This document shows positions 1-6,154 of a stretch of DNA of 9,433 bases, piece by piece. Below the pieces are notes generated by a model that worked only from the letters and a program-made list of their open reading frames with translations, was not told the DNA's origin and searched no databases. The position numbers were made by a program, and so were the translations under genes. The stretch is from Acidobacteriota bacterium (GTDB taxonomy: Bacteria; Acidobacteriota; Terriglobia; Bryobacterales; JACQDG01): assembly GCA_016201185.1 (NCBI GenBank), contig JACQDG010000338.1:1-9433 (forward strand). The letters run 5' to 3'. The first letter of the stretch is position 1. Each line of letters opens with the position of its first letter.

Positions 1-1222
1 CTTCATGGACCTGTTCTCGGGCGGGCAGTTCCGGCGGCTGACGATCTTTGCCCTGGGCATCATGCCCTACATCACGGCGTCGATCATTTTGCAGTTGCTG
101 ACGGTCGTGATCCCGACGCTCGAGAAGCTGCAAAAAGAAGGGGAACTGGGGCGGCGCAAGATCACGCAGTGGACGCGGTACCTGACGGTCGGCCTGAGCG
201 CCTTCCAGTCGTTCGGCATCGCCTTGACGCTGATGAAGAGCCAGGGCAATTTCGTGCTGAACCCAGGGCCGAGCTTCGTGGCCATGACGATGCTGACGCT
301 GACCACCGGGACGGCCTTCATCATGTGGCTGGGCGAGCAGATTACGGAACGCGGGGTCGGCAACGGCATGTCGCTGATCATCTTTGCGGGCATCGTCATC
401 AACCTGCCTAACGCCATAGCCGGCATGTGGACCAACGTGGTCGTGACCCGCCAATGGAGCGTGCTGATGCTGCTGTTCCTGCTGGTGGCGATGGTGCTGG
501 TAGTGGCCTTTGTGATTCTGGTGGAGCGGGGCGAGCGGCGCATCCCGGTGCAGTACGCCAAGCGCGTGGTGGGAAGGCGGATGATGGGCGGCCAATCGAC
601 GCACCTGCCCTTAAAGGTTAATGCCGGCGGCGTGATCCCGGTGATCTTCGCCAGTTCCCTGCTGACATTTCCCCAGACTCTGGGTGCGGTGGAGGCGGTG
701 AGCAACAACCGTTACTTAAGCGGGCTTTTGAAGTCGATCCGCTACGGCGAGCCGCTCTACATTCTGCTGTACGTGACCGGGATCGTGGTCTTTGCTTTTT
801 TCTACGTATCGATCATCTTCAACCCGACCGAAGTGGCCGACAACATGCGGAAGTATGGTGGCTTCGTCCCGGGCATCCGGCCCGGGAAGCGCACGGCCGA
901 GTACATGAACGAGATCCTGACCAAGATCACGCTGGTGGGCGGGCTGTACCTGGCGCTGCTGTCGATCATCCCCGATTTTCTGATCGCGGGGATCAAGCTG
1001 CACCACTTGCCGTTCGTGGGCAACTTTTTCGACCGGAATTTTCCGCGGCTGATCCTGGAAGGGCTCAACGTGAATTTCTATTTCGGCGGGACCTCGCTGT
1101 TGATCGTGGTCGGGGTGGCGATGGACACGGTGAACCAGGTCGAGGCGCAGTTGATCATGCGGCACTACGAGGGATTCACCCCCAAGTCCGGGCGGATCCG
1201 GGGTCGGAGGAGCACGTTCTAG
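1..1222 (+). CDS. secY: SecY, protein translocase channel subunit (5' truncated)
   Basis: SecY forms the protein-conducting channel of the Sec translocon in the inner membrane, working with SecE, SecG and SecA. The frame is open from the first bases of the window: base 1 ends a codon and base 2 starts a Phe codon, so the ATG at 5 is internal. About 50-60 N-terminal residues, including TM1, lie outside. Family signatures are visible: FSGG then IFALGIMPYI at the start of TM2, KEGELGRRKITQWTRY in the first cytosolic loop, GEQITERGVGNGMSLIIFAGI (split over two motifs), the loop with ERRIPVQYAKR, NAGGVIPVIFASSLL, and a basic C-terminal tail. Many hydrophobic segments match the remaining nine helices. 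It is followed by adk after 36 bases, the usual spc-operon order. Nothing looks damaged apart from the window edge. Confidence 0.97.
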   Translation, partial: FMDLFSGGQFRRLTIFALGIMPYITASIILQLLTVVIPTLEKLQKEGELGRRKITQWTRYLTVGLSAFQSFGIALTLMKSQGNFVLNPGPSFVAMTMLTLTTGTAFIMWLGEQITERGVGNGMSLIIFAGIVINLPNAIAGMWTNVVVTRQWSVLMLLFLLVAMVLVVAFVILVERGERRIPVQYAKRVVGRRMMGGQSTHLPLKVNAGGVIPVIFASSLLTFPQTLGAVEAVSNNRYLSGLLKSIRYGEPLYILLYVTGIVVFAFFYVSIIFNPTEVADNMRKYGGFVPGIRPGKRTAEYMNEILTKITLVGGLYLALLSIIPDFLIAGIKLHHLPFVGNFFDRNFPRLILEGLNVNFYFGGTSLLIVVGVAMDTVNQVEAQLIMRHYEGFTPKSGRIRGRRSTF

Positions 1223-1258
1223 GCCCGGGGTTGAAGGACAGGGTCGGAGGCCGGCGCG

Positions 1259-1933
1259 GTGGTGGTAGCAGCGGAGAAACAGATCGGCGCGGTGGTTTTC
1301 TTTGGTCCCCCCGCGGCGGGGAAAGGAACGCAGGCCCGACAGATGGCGAAGCGGCTGGGGATTCCGCACATCTCCACCGGCGACATGATCCGGGCCGAGG
1401 TGGCGGCCGGAACTACGCTGGGGCAAGAGGCCCGGGCGATTATGGAGAAAGGAGAACTGATCCCCGACGAGATAGTGAACCGGATGGTCAGGGAGCGGCT
1501 GAAGCAGCCGGATTGCCGGCGGGGTTTCGTGCTGGACGGCTACCCCCGGACCCGCGGCCAGGCGCAGGCGCTGGAGAACATGCTCCAGGGCAACGACGAG
1601 CCGATGACGGTATTCAATATACAGTTGCCGGCCGAAGACGCGGTCCGGCGGATTACGGGACGCCGCACGTGCCCGAAATGCGGGACGATTTACAACCTGT
1701 ACGGGCACCCGCCCCGGGACCCGGGCCGGTGCGACCTCGACCAGACCCCGCTCGTGATGCGGACCGACGACCGGGAGGAAGTGATCCGGGGAAGGCTCGA
1801 ATGCTACGAGAGGGATACCCGTCCGGTGGTCGATTACTTTCGCCAGCAGGGCCAGGCGATCCACGAGATCGACGGCTCGCTGCCGGCCGAGGCGATCTCG
1901 GATCGGTTGTGCAGGATCCTCAGCCCGGCATGA
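1259..1933 (+). CDS. adk: Adenylate kinase (zinc-LID type)
   Basis: Cytosolic nucleotide kinase interconverting ATP + AMP and 2 ADP. The 224-residue protein has the P-loop GPPAAGKGT at residues 16-24, the AMP-site ISTGDMIR at about 38-45, DGYPRT at 93-98 (more often DGFPRT), and the RTDD...RL..Y end of the LID near 168-183. The long LID carries C138, C141, C158 and D161, a CX2C-X16-CX2D arrangement known from Zn-binding adenylate kinases in which the fourth ligand may be Asp. The start is GTG, chosen because GGAGG at 1246-1250 lies 8 bases upstream and it gives a short normal leader before the first beta strand; the adjacent GTG at 1262 is also possible. The stop overlaps the map start (ATGA), indicating translational coupling. 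Confidence 0.96.
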   Translation: MVVAAEKQIGAVVFFGPPAAGKGTQARQMAKRLGIPHISTGDMIRAEVAAGTTLGQEARAIMEKGELIPDEIVNRMVRERLKQPDCRRGFVLDGYPRTRGQAQALENMLQGNDEPMTVFNIQLPAEDAVRRITGRRTCPKCGTIYNLYGHPPRDPGRCDLDQTPLVMRTDDREEVIRGRLECYERDTRPVVDYFRQQGQAIHEIDGSLPAEAISDRLCRILSPA

Positions 1934-2646
1934 TCATTCGCAAGACGCCGGGGGAACTGGAAAAGATGCGGCGCAGCGGTCTGCTGGTGTGGCAGATCCT
2001 GGAGGAGCTGAAGAAGATCGTTGCCGTGGGAGCAACGACTTACGACCTGGAGCGGCTGGCGGAGCGGCTGATCGCCGAGGCCGGGGCGAAGCCGGCCTTC
2101 AAGGGCTATTACGTTCCGGCCGCGGGGCGGAACTACAATTTCGTGCTGTGCACCTCTGTAAACAACGAGATCATTCACGGCCTTCCCTCGACCAAGCGCG
2201 TGCTGAAGGAGGGCGACATCGTTTCGATCGACACCGGGGTGCTGCTCGACGGCTACTACCCGGCCGAGGTGACGCAGGAAGCGTTGGACCTGGCGGTGGC
2301 GCAGGTAAAGGAAGGCAACCGGCTGTTCGACATTTGCGGCTCCGTGGAACGGCACGTGACGTCGAACGGGTTCTCGGTGGTGCGGGAGTTCGTGGGCCAC
2401 GGGATCGGGACCAAGTTGCACGAGGACCCGCAGATACCGAACTACATCGATCCCAAGAACGGGAACCCGCGGCTGAAAGAAGGCATGGTGCTGGCCATCG
2501 AGCCTATGGTCTGCGCCGGCCGGCCGGAGATCCGGGTGCTCGAGGACCACTGGACGGCGGTGACGAAAGACGGCTCGAACTCAGCCCATTTCGAGCATTG
2601 CGTGGCGGTGACAACCAACGGGCCGTGGATTTTGACGAAGCCGTGA
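1930..2646 (+). CDS. map: Type I methionine aminopeptidase with an apparent internal deletion
   Basis: Map removes the initiator Met from nascent proteins using a two-metal site. The 238-residue product matches the family along its length: H83 in IIHGLP, D101 in VSID (first Asp ligand), H157 in GHGIG, H164 in LHEDP, E191 in IEPM and E222 in HFEH. The segment after DGYY (residues 107-110) is abnormal. The family normally continues with Gly-Asp, where this Asp is the second bidentate metal ligand (E. coli D108), then about 16 more residues before the helix beginning (R/V)TQE. Here DGYY passes directly to PAEVTQEA, so about 18 residues, including that Asp, are absent with frame kept; position 112 is Ala. 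If real, the enzyme is probably inactive or altered. The ATG overlaps the adk stop and the TGA overlaps the infA GTG. Confidence 0.93.
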   Translation: MIIRKTPGELEKMRRSGLLVWQILEELKKIVAVGATTYDLERLAERLIAEAGAKPAFKGYYVPAAGRNYNFVLCTSVNNEIIHGLPSTKRVLKEGDIVSIDTGVLLDGYYPAEVTQEALDLAVAQVKEGNRLFDICGSVERHVTSNGFSVVREFVGHGIGTKLHEDPQIPNYIDPKNGNPRLKEGMVLAIEPMVCAGRPEIRVLEDHWTAVTKDGSNSAHFEHCVAVTTNGPWILTKP

Positions 2647-2891
2647 GGCCTGCGGAAACGCGGACGATTCGGAGGCAAGGAAGAGTGGTTGCATTGCTGC
2701 CGCGCCAGATGTACCGAGTGGAGCTGGAGGATTTGAGCCGGGTGGTGGCGCACGTTTCCGACCGGCGGAAGAAGGACTTTTTGCGGCTCCTGCCGGGCGA
2801 CCAGGTGGAAGTGGAGCTTTCCCCGCTGGACCTGACGCGAGGCCGGGTGGTGGCAAAAGGAAACAGGCAGCAGGGGGAAGGCAGGCGCTGA
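2643..2891 (+). CDS. infA: Translation initiation factor IF-1
   Basis: IF-1 binds the 30S A site during initiation. The 82-residue product is an S1/OB-fold protein: QGRVVALLP, MYRVELED, RVVAHVSDRRKKDFLRLLPGDQVEVELSP and DLTRGRVV follow the family pattern closely, with a hydrophilic tail of about nine residues beyond the usual end. The start is taken as the GTG that overlaps the map stop (GTGA). This supplies the residues before the conserved Gly-x-Val strand, and expression would be coupled to map. A second in-frame GTG at 2685 has a better Shine-Dalgarno match (GGAGG at 2671-2675), but starting there would remove part of the first strand. The position between map and rpmJ is the common order in spc/alpha clusters. 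Confidence 0.94.
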   Translation: MRPAETRTIRRQGRVVALLPRQMYRVELEDLSRVVAHVSDRRKKDFLRLLPGDQVEVELSPLDLTRGRVVAKGNRQQGEGRR

Positions 2892-2898
2892 GGAATTT

Positions 2899-3012
2899 AT
2901 GAAGGTTCGAGCATCGGTAAAAAAGATTTGCAACAAGTGCAAGATCATCCGCCGCCGCGGGGTGGTGCGGGTGATTTGCGTCAACAGCAAGCACAAGCAG
3001 CGGCAAGGATAA
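2899..3012 (+). CDS. rpmJ: 50S ribosomal protein L36
   Basis: Smallest protein of the large ribosomal subunit, stabilising 23S rRNA. It encodes 37 residues beginning MKVRASVKKIC. C11, C14, C27 and H32 form the zinc ribbon of the Zn-binding (C+) type of L36, spaced CX2C-X12-C-X4-H as in that type. The basic middle (IIRRRGVVRVIC) and the HKQRQG end are typical. It begins 7 bases after infA and ends 13 bases before rpsM. Confidence 0.96.
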   Translation: MKVRASVKKICNKCKIIRRRGVVRVICVNSKHKQRQG

Positions 3013-3025
3013 TAGGAGGCATGTT

Positions 3026-3412
3026 ATGGCGCGTATCGCAGGCGTGGACCTGCCGCCGCAGAAGCGGGCCGAGATTGGGCTGACCCACATTTATGGCATC
3101 GGACGGGCGCGTGCCAATTCGCTTCTCGCCAGAGCGGGGGTGAGCCCGGACAAGAAGGTCCGGGACCTCAGCGAGGAAGAGGTAAACCGGATTCGCCACA
3201 TCCTGGAAGAGGAGGGCGCTGTGGAAGGCGACCTGCGCAAGGAAGTGACGATGAGCGTCCGGCGGCTGATCGAAATCGGCTCTTACCGCGGGTTGCGGCA
3301 CCGCCGCAACTTGCCGGTGCGCGGGCAGAGGACCCATACTAACGCCCGCACCCGGAAGGGGCCGCGGCGGGGCACGATCGCCAACAAGAGGAAGTCCATG
3401 TCGAAGACGTAA
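3026..3412 (+). CDS. rpsM: 30S ribosomal protein S13
   Basis: S13 sits in the head of the small subunit and contacts the P-site tRNA and the large subunit. The 128-residue product starts MARIAGVDLP, followed by the helix-two-turn-helix region with THIYGIGRARA, and the conserved GSYRGLRHRRNLPVRGQRT segment near residues 90-108. It ends in the usual basic tail. A strong AGGAGG at 3014-3019 is 6 bases from the ATG at 3026 and selects that start over the out-of-frame ATG at 3021. It opens the alpha-operon part of the cluster. Confidence 0.98.
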   Translation: MARIAGVDLPPQKRAEIGLTHIYGIGRARANSLLARAGVSPDKKVRDLSEEEVNRIRHILEEEGAVEGDLRKEVTMSVRRLIEIGSYRGLRHRRNLPVRGQRTHTNARTRKGPRRGTIANKRKSMSKT

Positions 3413-3442
3413 AGCGGCCCGGCGGCCGGCGGCGGAAATTTT

Positions 3443-3853
3443 ATGGCGAAAACGCAAGCAGCGAAGGCGACGAAGAAAAAGACGTTCAAGAAGCGCGAGA
3501 AGAAGATCGTGCATGCCGGGCTGGTTCACATCCAGGCGACGTTCAACAACACGCTGGTGACGGTAACCGACCAGCAGGGCAACGTGGTGAGCTGGTCGAG
3601 CGCCGGGGCGCTGGGATTCCGCGGCTCGCGCAAGGGCACTCCGTTCGCGGCGCAGCAGGCGGCCCTGTCGGCGGCCAACGCCGCGCGGGACCACGGAATG
3701 AAGACCGTGGAGGTCCGCGTGAAGGGGCCGGGGTCGGGGCGGGAGTCGGCGATCCGCGCGCTGGCTACGGCCGGCCTGGAAGTGCGCACGATCAAGGACG
3801 TGACTCCGATTCCGCACAACGGATGCCGGCCGCCGAAGAAGCGGCGGGTCTGA
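3443..3853 (+). CDS. rpsK: 30S ribosomal protein S11
   Basis: S11 is a platform protein of the small subunit near the mRNA exit and the Shine-Dalgarno helix. The 136-residue product has a Lys-rich N-terminus of about 20 residues, then the family core: HIQATFNNTLVTVTD, WSSAGALGFRGSRKGTPFAAQ, VRVKGPGSGRESAIRAL, and the C-terminal DVTPIPHNGCRPPKKRRV. The Shine-Dalgarno is weak (GCGGA at 3432-3436). It is 30 bases after rpsM and 33 before rpsD, consistent with one transcript. Confidence 0.98.
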   Translation: MAKTQAAKATKKKTFKKREKKIVHAGLVHIQATFNNTLVTVTDQQGNVVSWSSAGALGFRGSRKGTPFAAQQAALSAANAARDHGMKTVEVRVKGPGSGRESAIRALATAGLEVRTIKDVTPIPHNGCRPPKKRRV

Positions 3854-3886
3854 TCAGGCGCGGGGGAAGAGAGTAAAGAGGAAAGC

Positions 3887-4522
3887 ATGGCAAGATATCG
3901 AGAGCCGAAATGCCGGCTGTGCCGGCGCGAAGGCATCAAGCTGTTTCTGAAAGGCGAGCGCTGCTACAGCGACAAGTGCGCCATTGAGAAGCGTAACTTT
4001 CCGCCCGGCCAGCACGGCAAGACCAGGCGGCCCAAGAAGCTGATCGGCTACGGCCTGCAGCTACGCGAAAAGCAGAAGCTGCGGCGGATTTACGACGTGC
4101 TGGAGCGGCAGTTTCGGAACACCTTCGAGAAGGCGGCCCAGGCCAAGGGCGTGACGGGCGAAACCCTGCTGGCGCTGCTCGAGAGCCGGCTGGACAACGT
4201 GGTTTACCGCATGGGGCTGGCCACCAGCCGGCCGCAGGCGCGGCAGATCGTGCGGCACGGGCATGTCCAGGTGAACGGCCGGAAGGTGAACGTTCCTTCT
4301 TACGTGGTCAAACCGGGCGAGGTCGTAGAAGTGCGCGAGGGGAGCCGCAAGAACGCGGCGATCCTGGGGGCGCGGGAGGTCACCTCCCACATGGGCAAGC
4401 CGAGCTGGATGGACGTGGACCTGGAAAACCTGAAGGGACGAATCACCGGCGCGCCCAAGCGCGAGGAGATCACGCAGATTCCGATTAATGAGCAGCTCAT
4501 TGTGGAGCTTTACAGTAAATAA
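3887..4522 (+). CDS. rpsD: 30S ribosomal protein S4 (zinc-containing form)
   Basis: S4 nucleates assembly of the 16S rRNA 5' domain and in many bacteria represses its own operon. The 211-residue product keeps the N-terminal zinc knuckle C9, C12, C26, C31 (CX2C-X13-CX4C), so it is the C+ type. FPPGQHG follows at about 38-44. The S4 RNA-binding domain spans roughly 100-163 (RLDNVVYRMG, SRPQARQIVRHGHVQVNG). The end INEQLIVELYSK is typical. An AGAGGA Shine-Dalgarno lies just upstream of the ATG. Autoregulation is known for other bacteria; no operator structure was identified here. Confidence 0.98.
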   Translation: MARYREPKCRLCRREGIKLFLKGERCYSDKCAIEKRNFPPGQHGKTRRPKKLIGYGLQLREKQKLRRIYDVLERQFRNTFEKAAQAKGVTGETLLALLESRLDNVVYRMGLATSRPQARQIVRHGHVQVNGRKVNVPSYVVKPGEVVEVREGSRKNAAILGAREVTSHMGKPSWMDVDLENLKGRITGAPKREEITQIPINEQLIVELYSK

Positions 4523-4525
4523 TTT

Positions 4526-4581
4526 CACCGCAGAGACGCAGAGGGCGCAGAGTTTTCTATTTTCTCTGAGGGCTCGGCGGT
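4526..4581 (+). repeat. GCAGAG-rich, partly palindromic intergenic element
   Basis: The 77-base gap between rpsD and rpoA contains three GCAGAG units (4530-4535, 4538-4543, 4547-4552) spaced 8 and 9 bases apart. A T-rich spacer follows, then a right arm that partly complements the left: CAGAG at 4548-4552 pairs with CTCTG at 4564-4568, and ACCGC at 4527-4531 pairs with GCGGT at 4577-4581. From general knowledge, motifs of the form accgcagagacgcagag recur between genes in many bacterial genomes, often as palindromes. The right arm here looks shortened. It could form a hairpin in the rpsD-rpoA message. Only one copy is visible, so the repeat status is inferred. Confidence 0.6.
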
Positions 4582-4599
4582 AAGTGGGAGAGAAGAACT

Positions 4600-5643
4600 A
4601 TGTGGAAAGGATTTCAGAAACCGAAGCGGCTGGCGGCCAACACCGACACCCTGACGGACAAGTACGGGCTTTTTTGGGCGCAGCCGTTTGAACGCGGTTT
4701 TGGAACCACCATCGGCAACGCGCTGCGGCGGGTGCTGCTGAGCTCGATCGAGGGGCCGGCCATCACCGCTGTCAAGATCGAGGGCGTGCTCCACGAGTTC
4801 AGCTCCATTCCCGGCGTGGTGGAGGACGCCACCGACATCATCCTGAATCTGAAGCAGATTCCCTTCAAGGTCAACGGCGAGGGTACCAAGACGGCGCGGC
4901 TGTACGCCGACCGGCCTGGGGTCGTGCTCAGCGGCCAGATTCAGGTTGACGGGGACGTGGAGATCCTGGACCGGAACCTGTACCTCGCCACGGTGAGCGA
5001 AAGCGGCAAGCTGGACGTGGAGATGCGGATCAAGCACGGCCGGGGATACGTCAGCGCCGATAAGAACTTCGACGAAGATCTTTCGCTCGGCTACATTCCG
5101 ATCGATTCGGTGCACTCGCCGGTGCGCAAGGTCAACTACGAGGTGGAAGCGGCACGGCTCGGGCAAATGACCGATTACGACAAGCTAACCCTGGAGGTGT
5201 GGACCAACGGGGTGTTCTCCCCGCAGGATGCCATCGGCTACGCGGCCAAGCTGGTGAAGGACCACATGTCCATCTTCATCAACTTCGAAGAACAGCTCGA
5301 GTTGGAGGAAGCCGGGGCGGAGAGCGCCGCCGAGCGGCTTAACGAGAACTTGAATCGCTCGGTGGAGGAACTGGACCTGAGCGTGCGCTCTTACAACTGC
5401 CTGAAGAACGCACAGATCCAGACCATCGGCGACCTGGTTACGCGGTCCGAGGCAGACATGCTGAAGACCAAGAATTTCGGCCGCAAGTCGTTGAACGAGA
5501 TCAAGGAGATCCTGGCTCAGATGGGTCTGTGCCTGGGCATGCGGATTGACGAGCAGGGCCGGCTGGTTCCGCCGCCCGGTGCGATGCCGCCGACTTCGCT
5601 CACTCAGGACGAGACCCCGAGCGAGCTACCGGGGACGGAGTAA
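4600..5643 (+). CDS. rpoA: DNA-directed RNA polymerase subunit alpha
   Basis: The alpha subunit dimerises to nucleate RNA polymerase assembly and contacts UP elements and activators. The 347-residue product has the N-terminal assembly domain at about 1-235 (PFERGFGTTIGNALRRVLLSS, LHEFSSIPGVVEDATDIILNLK), an acidic linker at about 236-250, and the helix-hairpin-helix C-terminal domain at about 251-314. The UP-element and activator face is intact: SVRSYNCLK carries R263, equivalent to E. coli R265. A Pro/Ser-rich tail of about 33 residues follows. GGAG at 4587-4590 lies 9 bases from the ATG. It occupies its standard place between rpsD and rplQ. Confidence 0.98.
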   Translation: MWKGFQKPKRLAANTDTLTDKYGLFWAQPFERGFGTTIGNALRRVLLSSIEGPAITAVKIEGVLHEFSSIPGVVEDATDIILNLKQIPFKVNGEGTKTARLYADRPGVVLSGQIQVDGDVEILDRNLYLATVSESGKLDVEMRIKHGRGYVSADKNFDEDLSLGYIPIDSVHSPVRKVNYEVEAARLGQMTDYDKLTLEVWTNGVFSPQDAIGYAAKLVKDHMSIFINFEEQLELEEAGAESAAERLNENLNRSVEELDLSVRSYNCLKNAQIQTIGDLVTRSEADMLKTKNFGRKSLNEIKEILAQMGLCLGMRIDEQGRLVPPPGAMPPTSLTQDETPSELPGTE

Positions 5644-5685
5644 GGCTGCCGTCCCGCAAGAATCCAGCCAGGGAGCTTTTATTAG

Positions 5686-6147
5686 ATGCGACACAAGAGA
5701 GCCGGGTACAAGCTGAAACGGGACATGGGGGCGCGCCAGGCGCTGCTGAAGGGCCTGACGACCAGCGTCATCGAGTACGAGCGGGTGGTCACCACCGTGC
5801 CCAAGGCCAAGGCTATCCAGCCGTTGGTGGAGAAGATGATCACTCTCGCGAAGCGGGACACCCTGCATACGCGGCGCCAGGCGGCGGCGTTTCTGCAAAC
5901 GCCGGCGGCAGTGAAGAAGCTGTTCGAGACCTTCGGCCCGCGCTTTGCGCAGCGCAACGGAGGCTACACGCGGCTAACCAGGCTGGGCTGGCGCCAGGGC
6001 GACGGCGCGGAACAGGCCGTACTCGAACTGGTGGGTTCCGAACTGGTGAAGCGGGCCGAGGAGCGGCGCAAGCGGCGGGAAGCCCGGCTCCGGGCGGCCG
6101 AAGGCCACGCCGGAGAAGAGCCGGAGAAGGAAGAAAAGAAGAAGTAG
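5686..6147 (+). CDS. rplQ: 50S ribosomal protein L17
   Basis: L17 lies near the polypeptide exit tunnel of the large subunit. The 153-residue product has the family core: MRHKRAGYKLKRD, ARQALLKGLTTSVIEYERVVTT, AKAIQPLVEKMITLAKRD, then GGYTRLTRLGWRQGDGAEQAVLEL. The core ends near residue 120 and is followed by about 30 highly charged Lys/Glu/Arg residues; such extensions are common and variable in L17. A GGGAG Shine-Dalgarno sits about 10 bases upstream of the ATG. It is the last gene of the cluster, and its TAG is only 7 bases from the stop of the opposing gene, with no clear intrinsic terminator between. Confidence 0.97.
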   Translation: MRHKRAGYKLKRDMGARQALLKGLTTSVIEYERVVTTVPKAKAIQPLVEKMITLAKRDTLHTRRQAAAFLQTPAAVKKLFETFGPRFAQRNGGYTRLTRLGWRQGDGAEQAVLELVGSELVKRAEERRKRREARLRAAEGHAGEEPEKEEKKK

Positions 6148-6154
6148 GGTTGGC

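Noticed and set aside
716..1864. 382-codon open frame on the - strand across secY and adk
   Set aside because: It is antisense to two clearly conserved genes, has His/Arg/Pro-rich low-complexity content and no recognisable domain. Such shadow frames are expected in GC-rich DNA.
1231..1929. In-frame extension upstream of map, making a 471-codon frame
   Set aside because: This part overlaps adk in another frame and translates to low-complexity Gly/Arg/Pro sequence. Map homology begins at the ATG at 1930.
2981..3817. 278-codon open frame on the - strand across rpsM and rpsK
   Set aside because: Fully antisense to two ribosomal protein genes, with biased Arg/His/Pro/Leu composition and no family resemblance.
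4530..4552. GCAGAG repeats as a CRISPR array or tandem repeat
   Set aside because: Units are only 6 bases with 2-3 base spacers and occur three times, far too short for CRISPR. The palindromic right arm fits a dispersed intergenic element better.
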